Source of the DNA: Kitasatospora purpeofusca
GTDB lineage: Bacteria > Actinomycetota > Actinomycetes > Streptomycetales > Streptomycetaceae
DNA: 64,000 nt
Direction of reading: 5' to 3'
Assembly (NCBI RefSeq): GCF_000718025.1
Contig: NZ_JODS01000044.1
Location: forward strand, 1 to 64,000
Positions 53,509 through 62,215 of this stretch are shown here, in pieces (positions within the stretch are counted from its first letter, which is position 1; each line of letters starts with the position of its first letter). The position numbers and the translations under genes were made by a program. The notes beneath the pieces are model-generated. The model was not told the origin of the DNA, did no database searches, and saw only the letters and a program-made list of their open reading frames with translations.

Positions 53509-54651
53509 TCACAGCTCGCGCAGCGGGGCGAGCACCTGCTTCACCGTGACGGCCATGTCGTCGCGGGCCTCCTGGGCGGTGAGGTCGGGGCGCAGGGGGA
53601 CGGGAAGCTCCCACCATCCGTACTCCGAGGTGCGCGCGACGAGCGGCGGGTGGTCGAGCATCTCGCGCAGACGGTCGGTGGCGGCGTCGGCCATGCGCAG
53701 GTAGGCCGAACGGACGCGCTGGGCCGCGTCGTGGGTGAGGCCGCGAGGGTTGATGCTCAGGGTCAGGGGCGAGGGGAAGCCTTCGGTGCCCCACTTCACG
53801 GGTTCGAAGGCGGCGGCCAGCTTGCCGTCGGGGAGGTCGAACAGGGCGCCGTACCAGTCGAGGTAGTCGGCGGGGCTCAGGGTCCCGGAGGGCGACTTCC
53901 ACCACTGGGGGTGGCGCGACGGCAGGGGGATCCCCAGCTCGTCGGAGACCAGGGCGCACAGGTCGTCGGCCGCGTGCACGGCCTTGGCGAACGTGAGCCC
54001 GGTGCCGCCCGTGGTCAGCTCCGCCGCGGTCCACTGGGAGACCTCTCGCTCGAACTGTGCCACCAGACCCTCCAGTTGGTGTATGTCCGACAGCAGGGCG
54101 AACTCGGCCGAGTCGGCCGCGTCCCGCCCCTTGAGTGCGTGGAGCAGTCGGCCCCAGGACGTCAGGCCGAGCCGCCGCTGCCGGGACAGCCCCAACCACC
54201 GCGTCCCTGCCTCGTCCGTGTGCCAGGCCGCATTGTTGGCCCGGATGCCGGCCTCGTCGACCCGGTCGGTCAACTGCGCGGCCAGCGCCGGGATGCGCTG
54301 GTCCGGGCAGACGAACAGCAGCGAGCCGCCGTCCTGGAGCCGCTCGGCGTAGCCGACCGGCTGGACCGGCTGCAGCGGGGCTCCGAACTTGCCCTCGACG
54401 ACGAACCAGGTCAGCCCGTCGACCCGGCCCTCCAGATCGGTGATACCACCGTCGTTGGCGTCGTGCACCTCCGTCGCGAAGGTGACCCGCTCCCGGGCCT
54501 GCGCCGGCACCGTCCCGTCGGCCAGCAGTTGCACAAGCGCGGCGCGGGCCCGGGCGTGCTGCCCGACGATGTGGCACACCGCCGCCGTGGCGACCGGCTC
54601 GCGCCGTACCCCGAACCGGTGCGCCAGGTGCCCCAGCAGGCTTCCGTTCAT
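53509..54651 (-). CDS. Possible PD-(D/E)XK nuclease-fold protein
   Basis: 380 residues; ATG at 54651 with GGAGGG 7 nt upstream. The first half has HDANDGGITDLEGRVDGLTW and FVVEGKFGAPLQPVQPVGYA, a D...ExK arrangement suiting the PD-(D/E)XK nuclease fold. LFVCPDQRIPALAAQLTDRV follows. The second half is a helical region and a beta-rich C-terminus. Similar standalone proteins are usually annotated as hypothetical. A defence or repair role is possible but unsupported by neighbours. Confidence 0.65.
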   Translation of the reverse strand: MNGSLLGHLAHRFGVRREPVATAAVCHIVGQHARARAALVQLLADGTVPAQARERVTFATEVHDANDGGITDLEGRVDGLTWFVVEGKFGAPLQPVQPVGYAERLQDGGSLLFVCPDQRIPALAAQLTDRVDEAGIRANNAAWHTDEAGTRWLGLSRQRRLGLTSWGRLLHALKGRDAADSAEFALLSDIHQLEGLVAQFEREVSQWTAAELTTGGTGLTFAKAVHAADDLCALVSDELGIPLPSRHPQWWKSPSGTLSPADYLDWYGALFDLPDGKLAAAFEPVKWGTEGFPSPLTLSINPRGLTHDAAQRVRSAYLRMADAATDRLREMLDHPPLVARTSEYGWWELPVPLRPDLTAQEARDDMAVTVKQVLAPLREL

Positions 54652-54961
54652 CCTCGTTCCCTCCCCCACCCGACGAGTCCCTGGACGGGAGAGCGTAGCG
54701 CCACCCCCGACAGGGGAGGCGGAATCAACCCACTGCGGGCTCCGGCCTCTTCACCCTGGCGCGGACGGCCGACTCGCAGGGCTCGTCAGCACCCCGAGCC
54801 ACCCTGGCGGGCGGCAGTGCCGAACGGATCGCCCTTTCCACTCCGCCTGTTTGCGTCACCTTCCCGGATCCCATGGCGTGAATTCCGCATTCCGCGTACG
54901 GCACGCCGCAGGGGCCGTACATTCGCCGGTACGGATGGGTGACAACGCAACGGGAGTGATC

Positions 54962-55732
54962 GTGGCAACGTTCGGTACGGACACCAGTGTGGGCTCGACC
55001 ATCCTCGTCCTGGAGGAGCAACTGCCCGCCGTGGAGGAACGGTTGCGTCGGGCGCAGGCCGAACTCGACGCCGCGACCACCGAACGGGAGGCCGTCCACC
55101 AGGCTCTCGAAGCACTGCGGCGGCTGTCCGGTGGACCCGCTCGCACCGACGGGGACCGGAAGGCGCCTGCGGCCGATGCCCCGCCCGTACCGCCCGAGGC
55201 CGCACAGGACACCGAACAGGCCGCGTCCGCCCCCGCTGCACCGGTCCCTGCCGAGCCCGCCGCCGAGCCCGCCACCGTGGCGGCCGGCACGAAGAAGGCG
55301 GCGCCCGCCAGGAAGGCCCCGGCCCGAAAGGCCCCCGAGCCGAAGAAGGCAGCACGCACGCGGGCCACGGCCCGTGGCGCGAAGACGGGCGGCGGCGCCA
55401 GGACGGCGGTGAAGCAGGAGCCGGCAGCCCGGACCGGACGGACCGCGCCGCGGCCGCGCCCCGTCGACGCCACGCCCCCGACCACGGCATCGGCAGCGGC
55501 GTCGACCGCCGGGCGGCGAACGGTGACGGACGCGGACAGCATCCTGGCGGTCCTGTCCGGAACGGCAGAACCGATGCGTGCCCGCGAAGTGAGCGAGAAA
55601 CTCGGACTGGAACCACTGCAGGCGAACGTCAACGCGGTCCGTACCCGGCTGGAGCGCCTCGCGAAGGACGGCCGGGCGCAGCGGCCCGGGCGGGGCCTGT
55701 ACACGGCGACAGCGCAAGCGCCGGGGGCCTGA
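54962..55732 (+). CDS. Histone-H1-like protein with C-terminal winged helix
   Basis: 256 residues; GTG at 54962 behind GGGAG. Residues 1-55 form a coiled coil (LVLEEQLPAVEERLRRAQAE). A long Ala/Pro/Lys/Arg tail follows, with KKAAPARKAPARKAPEPKKA like eukaryotic H1 tails. The last 65 residues (TDADSILAVLSGTAEPMRAR, EVSEKLGLEPLQANVNAVRT) are a winged-helix domain ending at GRGLYTATAQAPGA. It probably binds DNA and affects nucleoid structure or transcription. The 310 bp upstream contain only a small GTACGGC/GCCGTAC hairpin. Confidence 0.8.
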   Translation: MATFGTDTSVGSTILVLEEQLPAVEERLRRAQAELDAATTEREAVHQALEALRRLSGGPARTDGDRKAPAADAPPVPPEAAQDTEQAASAPAAPVPAEPAAEPATVAAGTKKAAPARKAPARKAPEPKKAARTRATARGAKTGGGARTAVKQEPAARTGRTAPRPRPVDATPPTTASAAASTAGRRTVTDADSILAVLSGTAEPMRAREVSEKLGLEPLQANVNAVRTRLERLAKDGRAQRPGRGLYTATAQAPGA

Positions 55733-56189
55733 GGAGAGGAATCGGGTGTCCGTGGACCGGTTGACCAAGGCCGCGGCGCGTGTACGAGGTGATCCTGCGG
55801 GGCGGGGAGAGGTGCCCGCTCCGACGTACCACAGGCAACGTCCTGCCCGGGCGCGCTCGCTCTTCCTGAGGAGGGCGTCCTGCAGGAGCTCGCCCGTGCG
55901 CTGGTCGAGGAGGGTGGTCTCGATGGAGCCGCGTTGCCCTGCGTGCGCCGGCCGCTGCGGATCCTGGGCCGGTTCACGGTACGGCCGCCGCCGGGACACG
56001 GCTTCCACCTGATGCCGGTATGCCCGTGCCTGTCAGCGGACGGCCCGTCTCCGGTCATGGGGTGAACCGTGGTGCTGCCGGCGGACGGTCCAAGAATCCG
56101 AGCATGACCAACAACGCTGCGGCCGCCCCGAGGCCTTGCCCCGTCCCGCCGAGGTTCTGGCCGGAACATAGAGTGTCCTGTCGCACGGC
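55733..56189. other. Degraded coding region
   Basis: A plus-strand frame around 55780-56065 reads VYEVILRGGERCPLRRTTGN and, in another frame, LQELARALVEEGGLDGAALP and ILGRFTVRPPPGHGFHLMPV. These look like pieces of one former protein broken by a frameshift, but I cannot name the family. No start signal. Confidence 0.35.
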
Positions 56190-56600
56190 ATGGGCGCGGC
56201 AACGGATGTGCCGCTCAACCTGGAGCGGTTGGTGGACTCCGAGGCGAACGACGCGGCAGCGGATGCCTTCCGGCAACATGGCTTCAGAGCCGAGGACCAC
56301 CTCCCCTTCGTACAGATGAACCGGCTGCTTCCGCTGCTCCCCGGCCCGATTGCAGCGCACACCCGGGACTCCGACCGGTCGGTCCGGGAGGCCGCCGTCG
56401 CCGCCTGCATCCCCCTGATCGACGACGCCCGGCTGCGGCACCATCGCACCGCGCTGATCCCCTCGGCCCGTCAGGTTCTCGCGGCCAGCACCCAACGGCC
56501 CTACCGGGAACGCGCGATCGACGCCTCGGAGGAATCGGGCGAGGACACCACAGGCCTCGTCGGCCGGGACCCGTCGGCATTCATCGACCCGGACCTCCCC
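56190..56600 (+). pseudogene. HEAT-repeat-like protein remnant
   Basis: A short N-terminal stretch (DVPLNLERLVDSEANDAAAD) is followed by helical repeat-like sequence: SDRSVREAAVAACIPLIDDA, RLRHHRTALIPSARQVLAAS, YRERAIDASEESGEDTTGLV. This resembles the end of HEAT-repeat proteins found in streptomycetes. After IDPDLP the frame runs into low-complexity DNA. Both ends are cut. Confidence 0.45.
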
Positions 56601-56871
56601 CGCCGTGCACCCCGCCCGGGCCGGCCCGTCGAACGGTCGGAAGAACCACCGTTCTGGGACCAGGCCTTCTGCCACCGAGGACGACGACGGACAACCGACC
56701 CCGCCACAACGCAAGCTCCCCAGCCCTCGTACGACCGGAGACCTACCAACCGCACGATGCGACAAGCCTCCCGACAAAGCACTACCAGCCGGCTCTGTCA
56801 CTACGTACGCGAAGAAGGACGCCGAGGACATCGCGCTCGGCGGCCGGCCCGGCCGGGGTCGGCCGCAGGCC

Positions 56872-57669
56872 TCACCGGCCGCCGGTCGCCTCGGGTTCCG
56901 CCGGCCCGTGCCGGGCGAGTTCGGGTTCCAGTCCCTCTGTGAGCGGTGGTGGCACGGACCGGCCGGTGTCGCGGCGCCACCCCTCGAACGCCCACGCCGT
57001 CGCCGCGACCAGTGCCAGCCCGAGCAGCCACCCGGCGAGGACGTCGCTGACCCAGTGCACGCCGAGCGCGATCCGAGTGCACCCGACCCCGAGGACGCTG
57101 ATCACCGCCGCCGTCCGCGCCGCCGGCAGCCACCGGCGGCCCAGCACCGGGGCGAACACCAGCAGCAGGACCGCCCAGCAGGTGGCGGCCGTCATCGCGT
57201 GCCCGGACGGGAAGGAGAAGCCGGGGGCGTGCGCCACGGGATCGGGCAGAGCGGGGCGGGCCCGGGCAACGGTGACCTTCACCGCCAGGCCCGTGAGCCC
57301 GGACGCGGTGACGGTGGCAGCCGCCCACACCGCGAGCCGCCAGGCCCTGCGCCACAGCAGCCAGCCGACGGTCGCCGCGATCAGCAACCGCATCGTCAGC
57401 GGGTCCCACACGCCGTCGCTGAGGACGCGCAGCACGGCGAGCACACCGGGGCGGTCGCGGACCGACGCGTGCAGGTGCCCGGCGGTTCCGGCGTCGAGCC
57501 ATTGCAGCGGTGGCCAGTTCGCCTCGATCAGCACGAGCAGCAGCGCGACCGGCACCGCCGCGACGCCGAACGCGACGACGCCGGCGAGAAGGCGCTCCCC
57601 GAGTCGGAGGTCCGCGGTACGCAGCGACGGGCGCAGCGGGGTGCGGTGGCGTCCGGGCCGGCGGATCAC
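56872..57669 (-). CDS. PAP2-family membrane phosphatase
   Basis: 265 residues, about six membrane helices. Phosphatase motifs: KVTVARARPALPDP, FSFPSGHAMTAA and CTRIALGVHWVSDV (Arg, His and Asp in the active site). The GTG at 57669 overlaps the stop of the YihY gene. It acts on lipid phosphates such as undecaprenyl pyrophosphate or phosphatidic acid at the membrane. It is the downstream member of a two-gene unit. Confidence 0.88.
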   Translation of the reverse strand: MIRRPGRHRTPLRPSLRTADLRLGERLLAGVVAFGVAAVPVALLLVLIEANWPPLQWLDAGTAGHLHASVRDRPGVLAVLRVLSDGVWDPLTMRLLIAATVGWLLWRRAWRLAVWAAATVTASGLTGLAVKVTVARARPALPDPVAHAPGFSFPSGHAMTAATCWAVLLLVFAPVLGRRWLPAARTAAVISVLGVGCTRIALGVHWVSDVLAGWLLGLALVAATAWAFEGWRRDTGRSVPPPLTEGLEPELARHGPAEPEATGGR

Positions 57670-58610
57670 GATCCGCTCCCTTCCGGATCGGGCAGGACCG
57701 GGCCGGGCCGCCCGGTGCGGTCGGCCTCCAGCTGGGCGGCGAAGGCAAGACCGAGGAACAGGGCGATCGCGGTCAGGTAGGCCCAGACCAGGAAGGAGAA
57801 GACGACGCTGAGCGGCCCGTAGACGGCGTCGAAGGAACCGCTGACGCGCAGGTACAGCGTGAGCAGCCAGGTCGCGGCGAGCCAGAGCACCAGGTGGACA
57901 CCGGCGCCGAAGGCCAGCCAGCTGTAGCCGGGTTGGCGGCGGCGCGGGGCCCTGCGGAAGATCAGGGCGGTGGAGGCGAGGGTGAGCAGCAGGCCGATCG
58001 GCCAGCGCAGCAGCGTCCAGGCGGTGGTGGTTTCGGTGCCCAGGCCGAAGACCTGGTCGGCCGCCGCGGCGACCTGCGGGCCGGCGACGAGGACGAGGAA
58101 GCCGGTGCCGAGGGGCAGGCCCGCGCCTGCGGCCATCATGAGGCTTCGGCCGTACTTCCGGTCGAAGGGGCGGTCGCGCTCGATGCCGTAGATGCGGTTG
58201 GCGCCGCGTTCGATCTGGGACATGGCGGTCACCAGGTTGGCCAGCGCGAACAGGGCACCGAACCAGAGGGCGACGGTGCCGCCGGTGCGGTTGCGGCTGC
58301 GGTCGAGGACGTCATGGACCAGGTCGCCGCTGGATGCGGGGGCCATCCGCTCGATGCTGGCCGCGACCAGTTGGCCGAAGGGCCCTCCGTGCACCGAGGA
58401 CGCGAGACCGACCACGGAGATCGCGAACGGCACCAGCGAGAGCACCATCTGGAAGGCGAGGGCGCGGGCGTGGCTGAACCCGTCGGCGTACCGGAAGCGC
58501 AGGAAGGCGTCACGGGCCAGGGGCCACCAGGCGCTGCGACGGAGCGTCAGCACCGCCTCGTCGGCGGACAGGTGCTCGTGGCCGGCGCCGACGCGGCTGG
58601 CGGTTCCCAT
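57666..58610 (-). CDS. YihY/virulence factor BrkB family membrane protein
   Basis: 314 residues. Typical pattern: HARALAFQMVLSLVPFAISV, then ALWFGALFALANLVTAMSQI and a series of six membrane helices ending LVWAYLTAIALFLGLAFAAQ. A Pro-rich tail follows. Family members are inner-membrane proteins of uncertain, possibly transport or lipid-related, function. It lies 46 bp after the PAP2-kinase fusion gene and is coupled to the PAP2 gene. Confidence 0.9.
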   Translation of the reverse strand: MGTASRVGAGHEHLSADEAVLTLRRSAWWPLARDAFLRFRYADGFSHARALAFQMVLSLVPFAISVVGLASSVHGGPFGQLVAASIERMAPASSGDLVHDVLDRSRNRTGGTVALWFGALFALANLVTAMSQIERGANRIYGIERDRPFDRKYGRSLMMAAGAGLPLGTGFLVLVAGPQVAAAADQVFGLGTETTTAWTLLRWPIGLLLTLASTALIFRRAPRRRQPGYSWLAFGAGVHLVLWLAATWLLTLYLRVSGSFDAVYGPLSVVFSFLVWAYLTAIALFLGLAFAAQLEADRTGRPGPVLPDPEGSGS

Positions 58611-58656
58611 CAGAGGTCCTCCGTCCGTCGGTGCCGGCGGCCGTGGTCGGTCCGTG

Positions 58657-60369
58657 TCATGCCGTCTCCCGTTCCTCTTGCGTGCGTGCTGTCCCCGCCC
58701 CTTCGAGCGACGTGTCCCGGGCGGTGCCGGGCAGTCGCACCAGCAGGGCGTCCGGGCGGACGCTCAGTGCGAGCACCCGGCCGTCCCCGACCGGGTCACC
58801 GTCGCACTCCCGCGGGCGGGCCCGGTCGGCGGTGAGTTCGATCCGGTGGCCGCGGAAGTGCTCCAGCGGGGCGGCCGGGCCGGGCCGGTGGGTGCCGGTG
58901 ACCAGGCCGACCAGAGCGGCGCCCCAGCCGCGCAGGCCCTGCGGCTGCACCAGGACGAGGTCGAGCAGACCGTCGTCGGGCACGGCACCGGGGAGCAGGC
59001 GCACCCCGCCCTGGAGGGTGCCGACGTTGCCGACCACCGCCATCCGGACATGGCGCCGTACCGGGGGGCCGCCGTCGACGCGCACGGTCAGCGCGAACTG
59101 GCGGTCGCTCAGGTGCCGGATCGCGCCGACCAGGTAGGCGGGCCAGCCGAGGCGCCGCTTCAGGCCCTGATGGGTGGAGGCCATGACGGCGGCGTCGAGG
59201 CCCATCCCGGCCATGGTCGCGGCGGCCCGGGCGGGCAGACCGTCGCCCTCTGCCCGCATGAGGTCGATCCGGCGGGCGTGGCCCCCGAGGGCGGCGGCCA
59301 GTGCGTCGGCCGGGTCGGCCGGCAGGCCGAGGTTGCGGGCGAGCAGGTTGCCGGTGCCGCACGGGACGACCGCGAGGGCCGCGTTCGTCCCGGCGAGTGC
59401 GTCGGCGCAGGCCGTCACCGTGCCGTCACCGCCGCAGGCCGCCACCAGGCCGGCCCCACCGGCGACGGCACGCTCGGCCGCCGCCCGGCCGGAGTCCTCC
59501 GCGGACCCGGGCAGGAGCCGCGGAGGGTGGTGACCGTGGGCGGTGACGACCGCGTTCAGCCGTTGCAGCAGGGCGTCGTCCACGCTCACCGGGTTGTAGA
59601 CCAGGGCGACGGATCCGCCGACCGGAGCTACGGGACCGGTGCGGTGCCGCTGCCGGGCGGGAAGCGTTCGGGACACCACCCACAGCGCCGCAGCGCCGTT
59701 CAACGCGCCCGCCACCACGTCGGTGGGGTGGTGCATGCCCCGGTACAGCCTGCTGGCTGCCACCAGCACCGGAACGGCCCAGAGCAGCGCGCACACCACC
59801 CGCCGCCACCCGTGCCCCGGGCGCAGCAGCAGCAGACCGAGGCCTCCGTACAGGGCGGTCGCCGCACCGACGTGCCCCGACGGGAAGCTGGAGGTCGGCA
59901 GCGCCCCGTCGAGCCGGACCACGTCCGGCCGGGCCCGGTCGACCAGGTGGGCGGCGGTCACGAAGAGGGCGGCCTGAAGGGCGACCGCGCCCGAGAGCAG
60001 CGCCGCGCCCCGCCAACGGCGCCCGACCAGCAGTGCGACGGCCGCGAGCGCCGTCACCGTCACGACGGCCGGAGTGAAGGCGAGCGCGGACAACCAGTCG
60101 CTCGCCGCGGTCAAGGCGGGGGTGCGGTGCGCGGCCAGCCAGGCCACCGAGCCCCGCTCGCCGGGATCCCACCAGCCGGCCGGCGGGTGGGTGATCAGCA
60201 GCCCGACCGCGACCAGCACCGCTCCCTGGGTGGTCGCCGCCAGCACCGGTACGCCGATCCGCACGGCGCGCGCCTGAGTTCTCGTCACGGACGCCGTGTC
60301 CCCCGATCTCCGGATTTCATCCCCTGGCGTGGACCCGCCGAGAACGGGTAGCGGAGCGTCTGCCATCAT
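58657..60369 (-). CDS. PAP2 phosphatase - diacylglycerol-kinase-like fusion
   Basis: 570 residues; ATG pair at 60369/60366 behind GGAGGAGG. Residues about 35-230: PAP2 domain with AHLVDRARPDV, FPSGHVGAATA and ASRLYRGMHHPTDVV and several membrane helices. Residues about 245-540: lipid-kinase domain with VALVYNPVS, LVAACGGDGTVTACADALAG and VVPCGTGNLLARNLG, as in DgkB/YegS. One protein thus couples lipid dephosphorylation and phosphorylation. It heads a minus-strand unit with the YihY and PAP2 genes and is divergent from the phospholipase D gene by only 29 bp. Confidence 0.9.
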   Translation of the reverse strand: MMADAPLPVLGGSTPGDEIRRSGDTASVTRTQARAVRIGVPVLAATTQGAVLVAVGLLITHPPAGWWDPGERGSVAWLAAHRTPALTAASDWLSALAFTPAVVTVTALAAVALLVGRRWRGAALLSGAVALQAALFVTAAHLVDRARPDVVRLDGALPTSSFPSGHVGAATALYGGLGLLLLRPGHGWRRVVCALLWAVPVLVAASRLYRGMHHPTDVVAGALNGAAALWVVSRTLPARQRHRTGPVAPVGGSVALVYNPVSVDDALLQRLNAVVTAHGHHPPRLLPGSAEDSGRAAAERAVAGGAGLVAACGGDGTVTACADALAGTNAALAVVPCGTGNLLARNLGLPADPADALAAALGGHARRIDLMRAEGDGLPARAAATMAGMGLDAAVMASTHQGLKRRLGWPAYLVGAIRHLSDRQFALTVRVDGGPPVRRHVRMAVVGNVGTLQGGVRLLPGAVPDDGLLDLVLVQPQGLRGWGAALVGLVTGTHRPGPAAPLEHFRGHRIELTADRARPRECDGDPVGDGRVLALSVRPDALLVRLPGTARDTSLEGAGTARTQEERETA

Positions 60370-60398
60370 CAGCCCCTCCTCCGGACGGAACACCCCCG

Positions 60399-61652
60399 AT
60401 GACCACCGAGACCGCACCCGGCTCCCGTCCCGTCGCGCACGCTTCGGCCGCCTCCGGACCCGGCCCCGTCGAACAGGCCGCCGCCGCCTCCGGACCCGAC
60501 CGCGGCCCGACGCTGCGCCGTCGGCTGGAAGCCCTGATCGGAATCGCTGCCACCGAAGGCAACCTGCTGACGCCGTTGCGCAACGGAGACGAGATCTTCC
60601 CCGCGATGCTGGAGGCCGTGAACGCCGCCCGGCGGACCGTCGACCTGATGACCTTCGTCTACTGGCGCGGCGACATCGCCCGCCGGTTCGCCCACGCGCT
60701 GGCCCGCAAGGCCTCCGAGGGGCTGCGGGTACGGCTGCTGCTGGACGGGTTCGGCAGCAGGCTGATCGAGCCCGAGCTGATCGACCTGATGGAGAAGGCC
60801 GGCGTGCGGATCTCCTGGTTCCGGCGCCCGGTCAGGCTCTCGCCGTTCAAGCAGAACCACCGCTGCCACCGCAAGGTCATGGTGGTGGACGGCCGGATCG
60901 CGTTCACCGGTGGAGTCGGCATCGCCGAGGAGTGGTGCGGCGACGCCCGCCACCCGGGAGAGTGGCGCGACACCCATGTCCGGGTGGTCGGCCCCGCGGT
61001 CGACGGCATCGCCGCCGCCTTCGCGCAGAACTGGGCCGAGTGCGCCCCCGGAACGCTCTACGACGGGGCCGACCGGTTCGAGGAGCACGAGCAGCCGGGC
61101 GGCGCGGTGGTCCAGGTCGTCCGGGGCTCGGCCGCCGTCGGGTGGCAGGACCTGCAGACCCTGATGCGGGTGGTGATCTCCTCCGCGGAGCACCGGCTCC
61201 GCGTGGCCACCGCGTACTTCGCCCCCGACGACTACTTCGTCGACCTGCTCTGCCAGGCGGCGCGGCGCGGCGTCACCGTCGAGCTCCTCGTACCGGGGCG
61301 CCACACCGACAAGCGGGTCTGCCAGCTGGCGGGCGAGCGCCATTTCGGGCGGATGATGGCCTGCGGGGTGACGGTCTGGCAGTACGAGCCGACGATGATG
61401 CACGCCAAGGTCCTCACGTTGGACGGCACGATGTCCGTGATCGGTTCGGCGAACTTCAACCGCCGCTCGCTCGACCACGACGAGGAGGTGGTGCTGGCCG
61501 TGGTGGACGAGGAGTTCACCGCCCGGCTGGACCAGGACTTCGACCGGGACCTGACGCGCAGTCAGGCCCTCACGCCGTCCCGCTGGCGCCGCCGCGGCCC
61601 GGCCCGGCGCGCGATGGAGGCGGCAACCGCCCCGATCCGGCACTTCCTCTGA
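60399..61652 (+). CDS. Phospholipase D / cardiolipin-synthase-like protein
   Basis: 417 residues. Two HKD motifs: HRKVMVVD beginning at His157 and HAKVLTLD beginning at His335, each followed by GxxxxxGxxN-type Ser/Asn (IAFTGGVGIAEE; SVIGSANFNRRSL). The first 45 residues are Ala/Pro-rich, with no obvious membrane helix. It could transfer phosphatidyl groups (cardiolipin synthase type) or hydrolyse phospholipid. It faces away from the lipid-kinase fusion gene and belongs to the same lipid island. Confidence 0.9.
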   Translation: MTTETAPGSRPVAHASAASGPGPVEQAAAASGPDRGPTLRRRLEALIGIAATEGNLLTPLRNGDEIFPAMLEAVNAARRTVDLMTFVYWRGDIARRFAHALARKASEGLRVRLLLDGFGSRLIEPELIDLMEKAGVRISWFRRPVRLSPFKQNHRCHRKVMVVDGRIAFTGGVGIAEEWCGDARHPGEWRDTHVRVVGPAVDGIAAAFAQNWAECAPGTLYDGADRFEEHEQPGGAVVQVVRGSAAVGWQDLQTLMRVVISSAEHRLRVATAYFAPDDYFVDLLCQAARRGVTVELLVPGRHTDKRVCQLAGERHFGRMMACGVTVWQYEPTMMHAKVLTLDGTMSVIGSANFNRRSLDHDEEVVLAVVDEEFTARLDQDFDRDLTRSQALTPSRWRRRGPARRAMEAATAPIRHFL

Positions 61653-62215
61653 GCTTGCCGTTCAACCGTTTGTAGCGGTTCGTCGGGGTTTGATGCCCTC
61701 CTGGTGACGGGCGGGCCGGGGCGCGTGCGCGCCCGAGGCATTCGCCTACTTCCTCGGCATCGGACCGGGCACATCGGTGGACGGCGACAGGTAGAAGCTG
61801 GTGACGCTGCCGTCCGCCTGCCGGTCGAGGTGGCGCTCGCCCGGCCGCCGGGCCCATGGTTGTGGACCTCGAACGCTTCTCGAAAAACCTGCGCGAGTTG
61901 GACCTCATCTCCACCGCGGTTCGGGCCCGGACCACCGTAGCCGTCGCTGAGGCCGAATTCGGAGGTCGACCGCTTGTACACGGATCTCTCGATGCCCCGC
62001 ATCCGCGCGTGTTCCGGCCACACGGGAATGGGTTCGGGCCGGATCAACTGAATCGCGGGGACCCGGCAGGTGCGCTCTGCCTACTGTCGAAGGGGCTCTT
62101 CGCAATTGTCCATGGGCGCCGCGCGGCCTCGATCGACCCGTACAACGCTGGATGTCCCTCCTGGACGCGGACCGGACCGTGCTCCCCTCATCTTGAAGCG
62201 GGAACTGGAGGTTTC
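61653..62215. other. Decayed region with a minus-strand gene remnant
   Basis: On the minus strand, between about 62050 and 61757, RPEPIPVWPEHARMRGIERS, FGLSDGYGGPGPNRGGDEVQ and FREAFEVHNHGPGGRAS are followed, after a frame change, by ADGSVTSFYLSPSTDVPGPM and a stop. It looks like the end of a former gene I cannot name. No intact gene. Confidence 0.4.

Noticed and set aside
52736..54577. 613-codon minus-strand frame
   Set aside because: It is the out-of-frame shadow of the gene at 53509-54651, joined by chance to the C-terminal part of the ImuA-like remnant.
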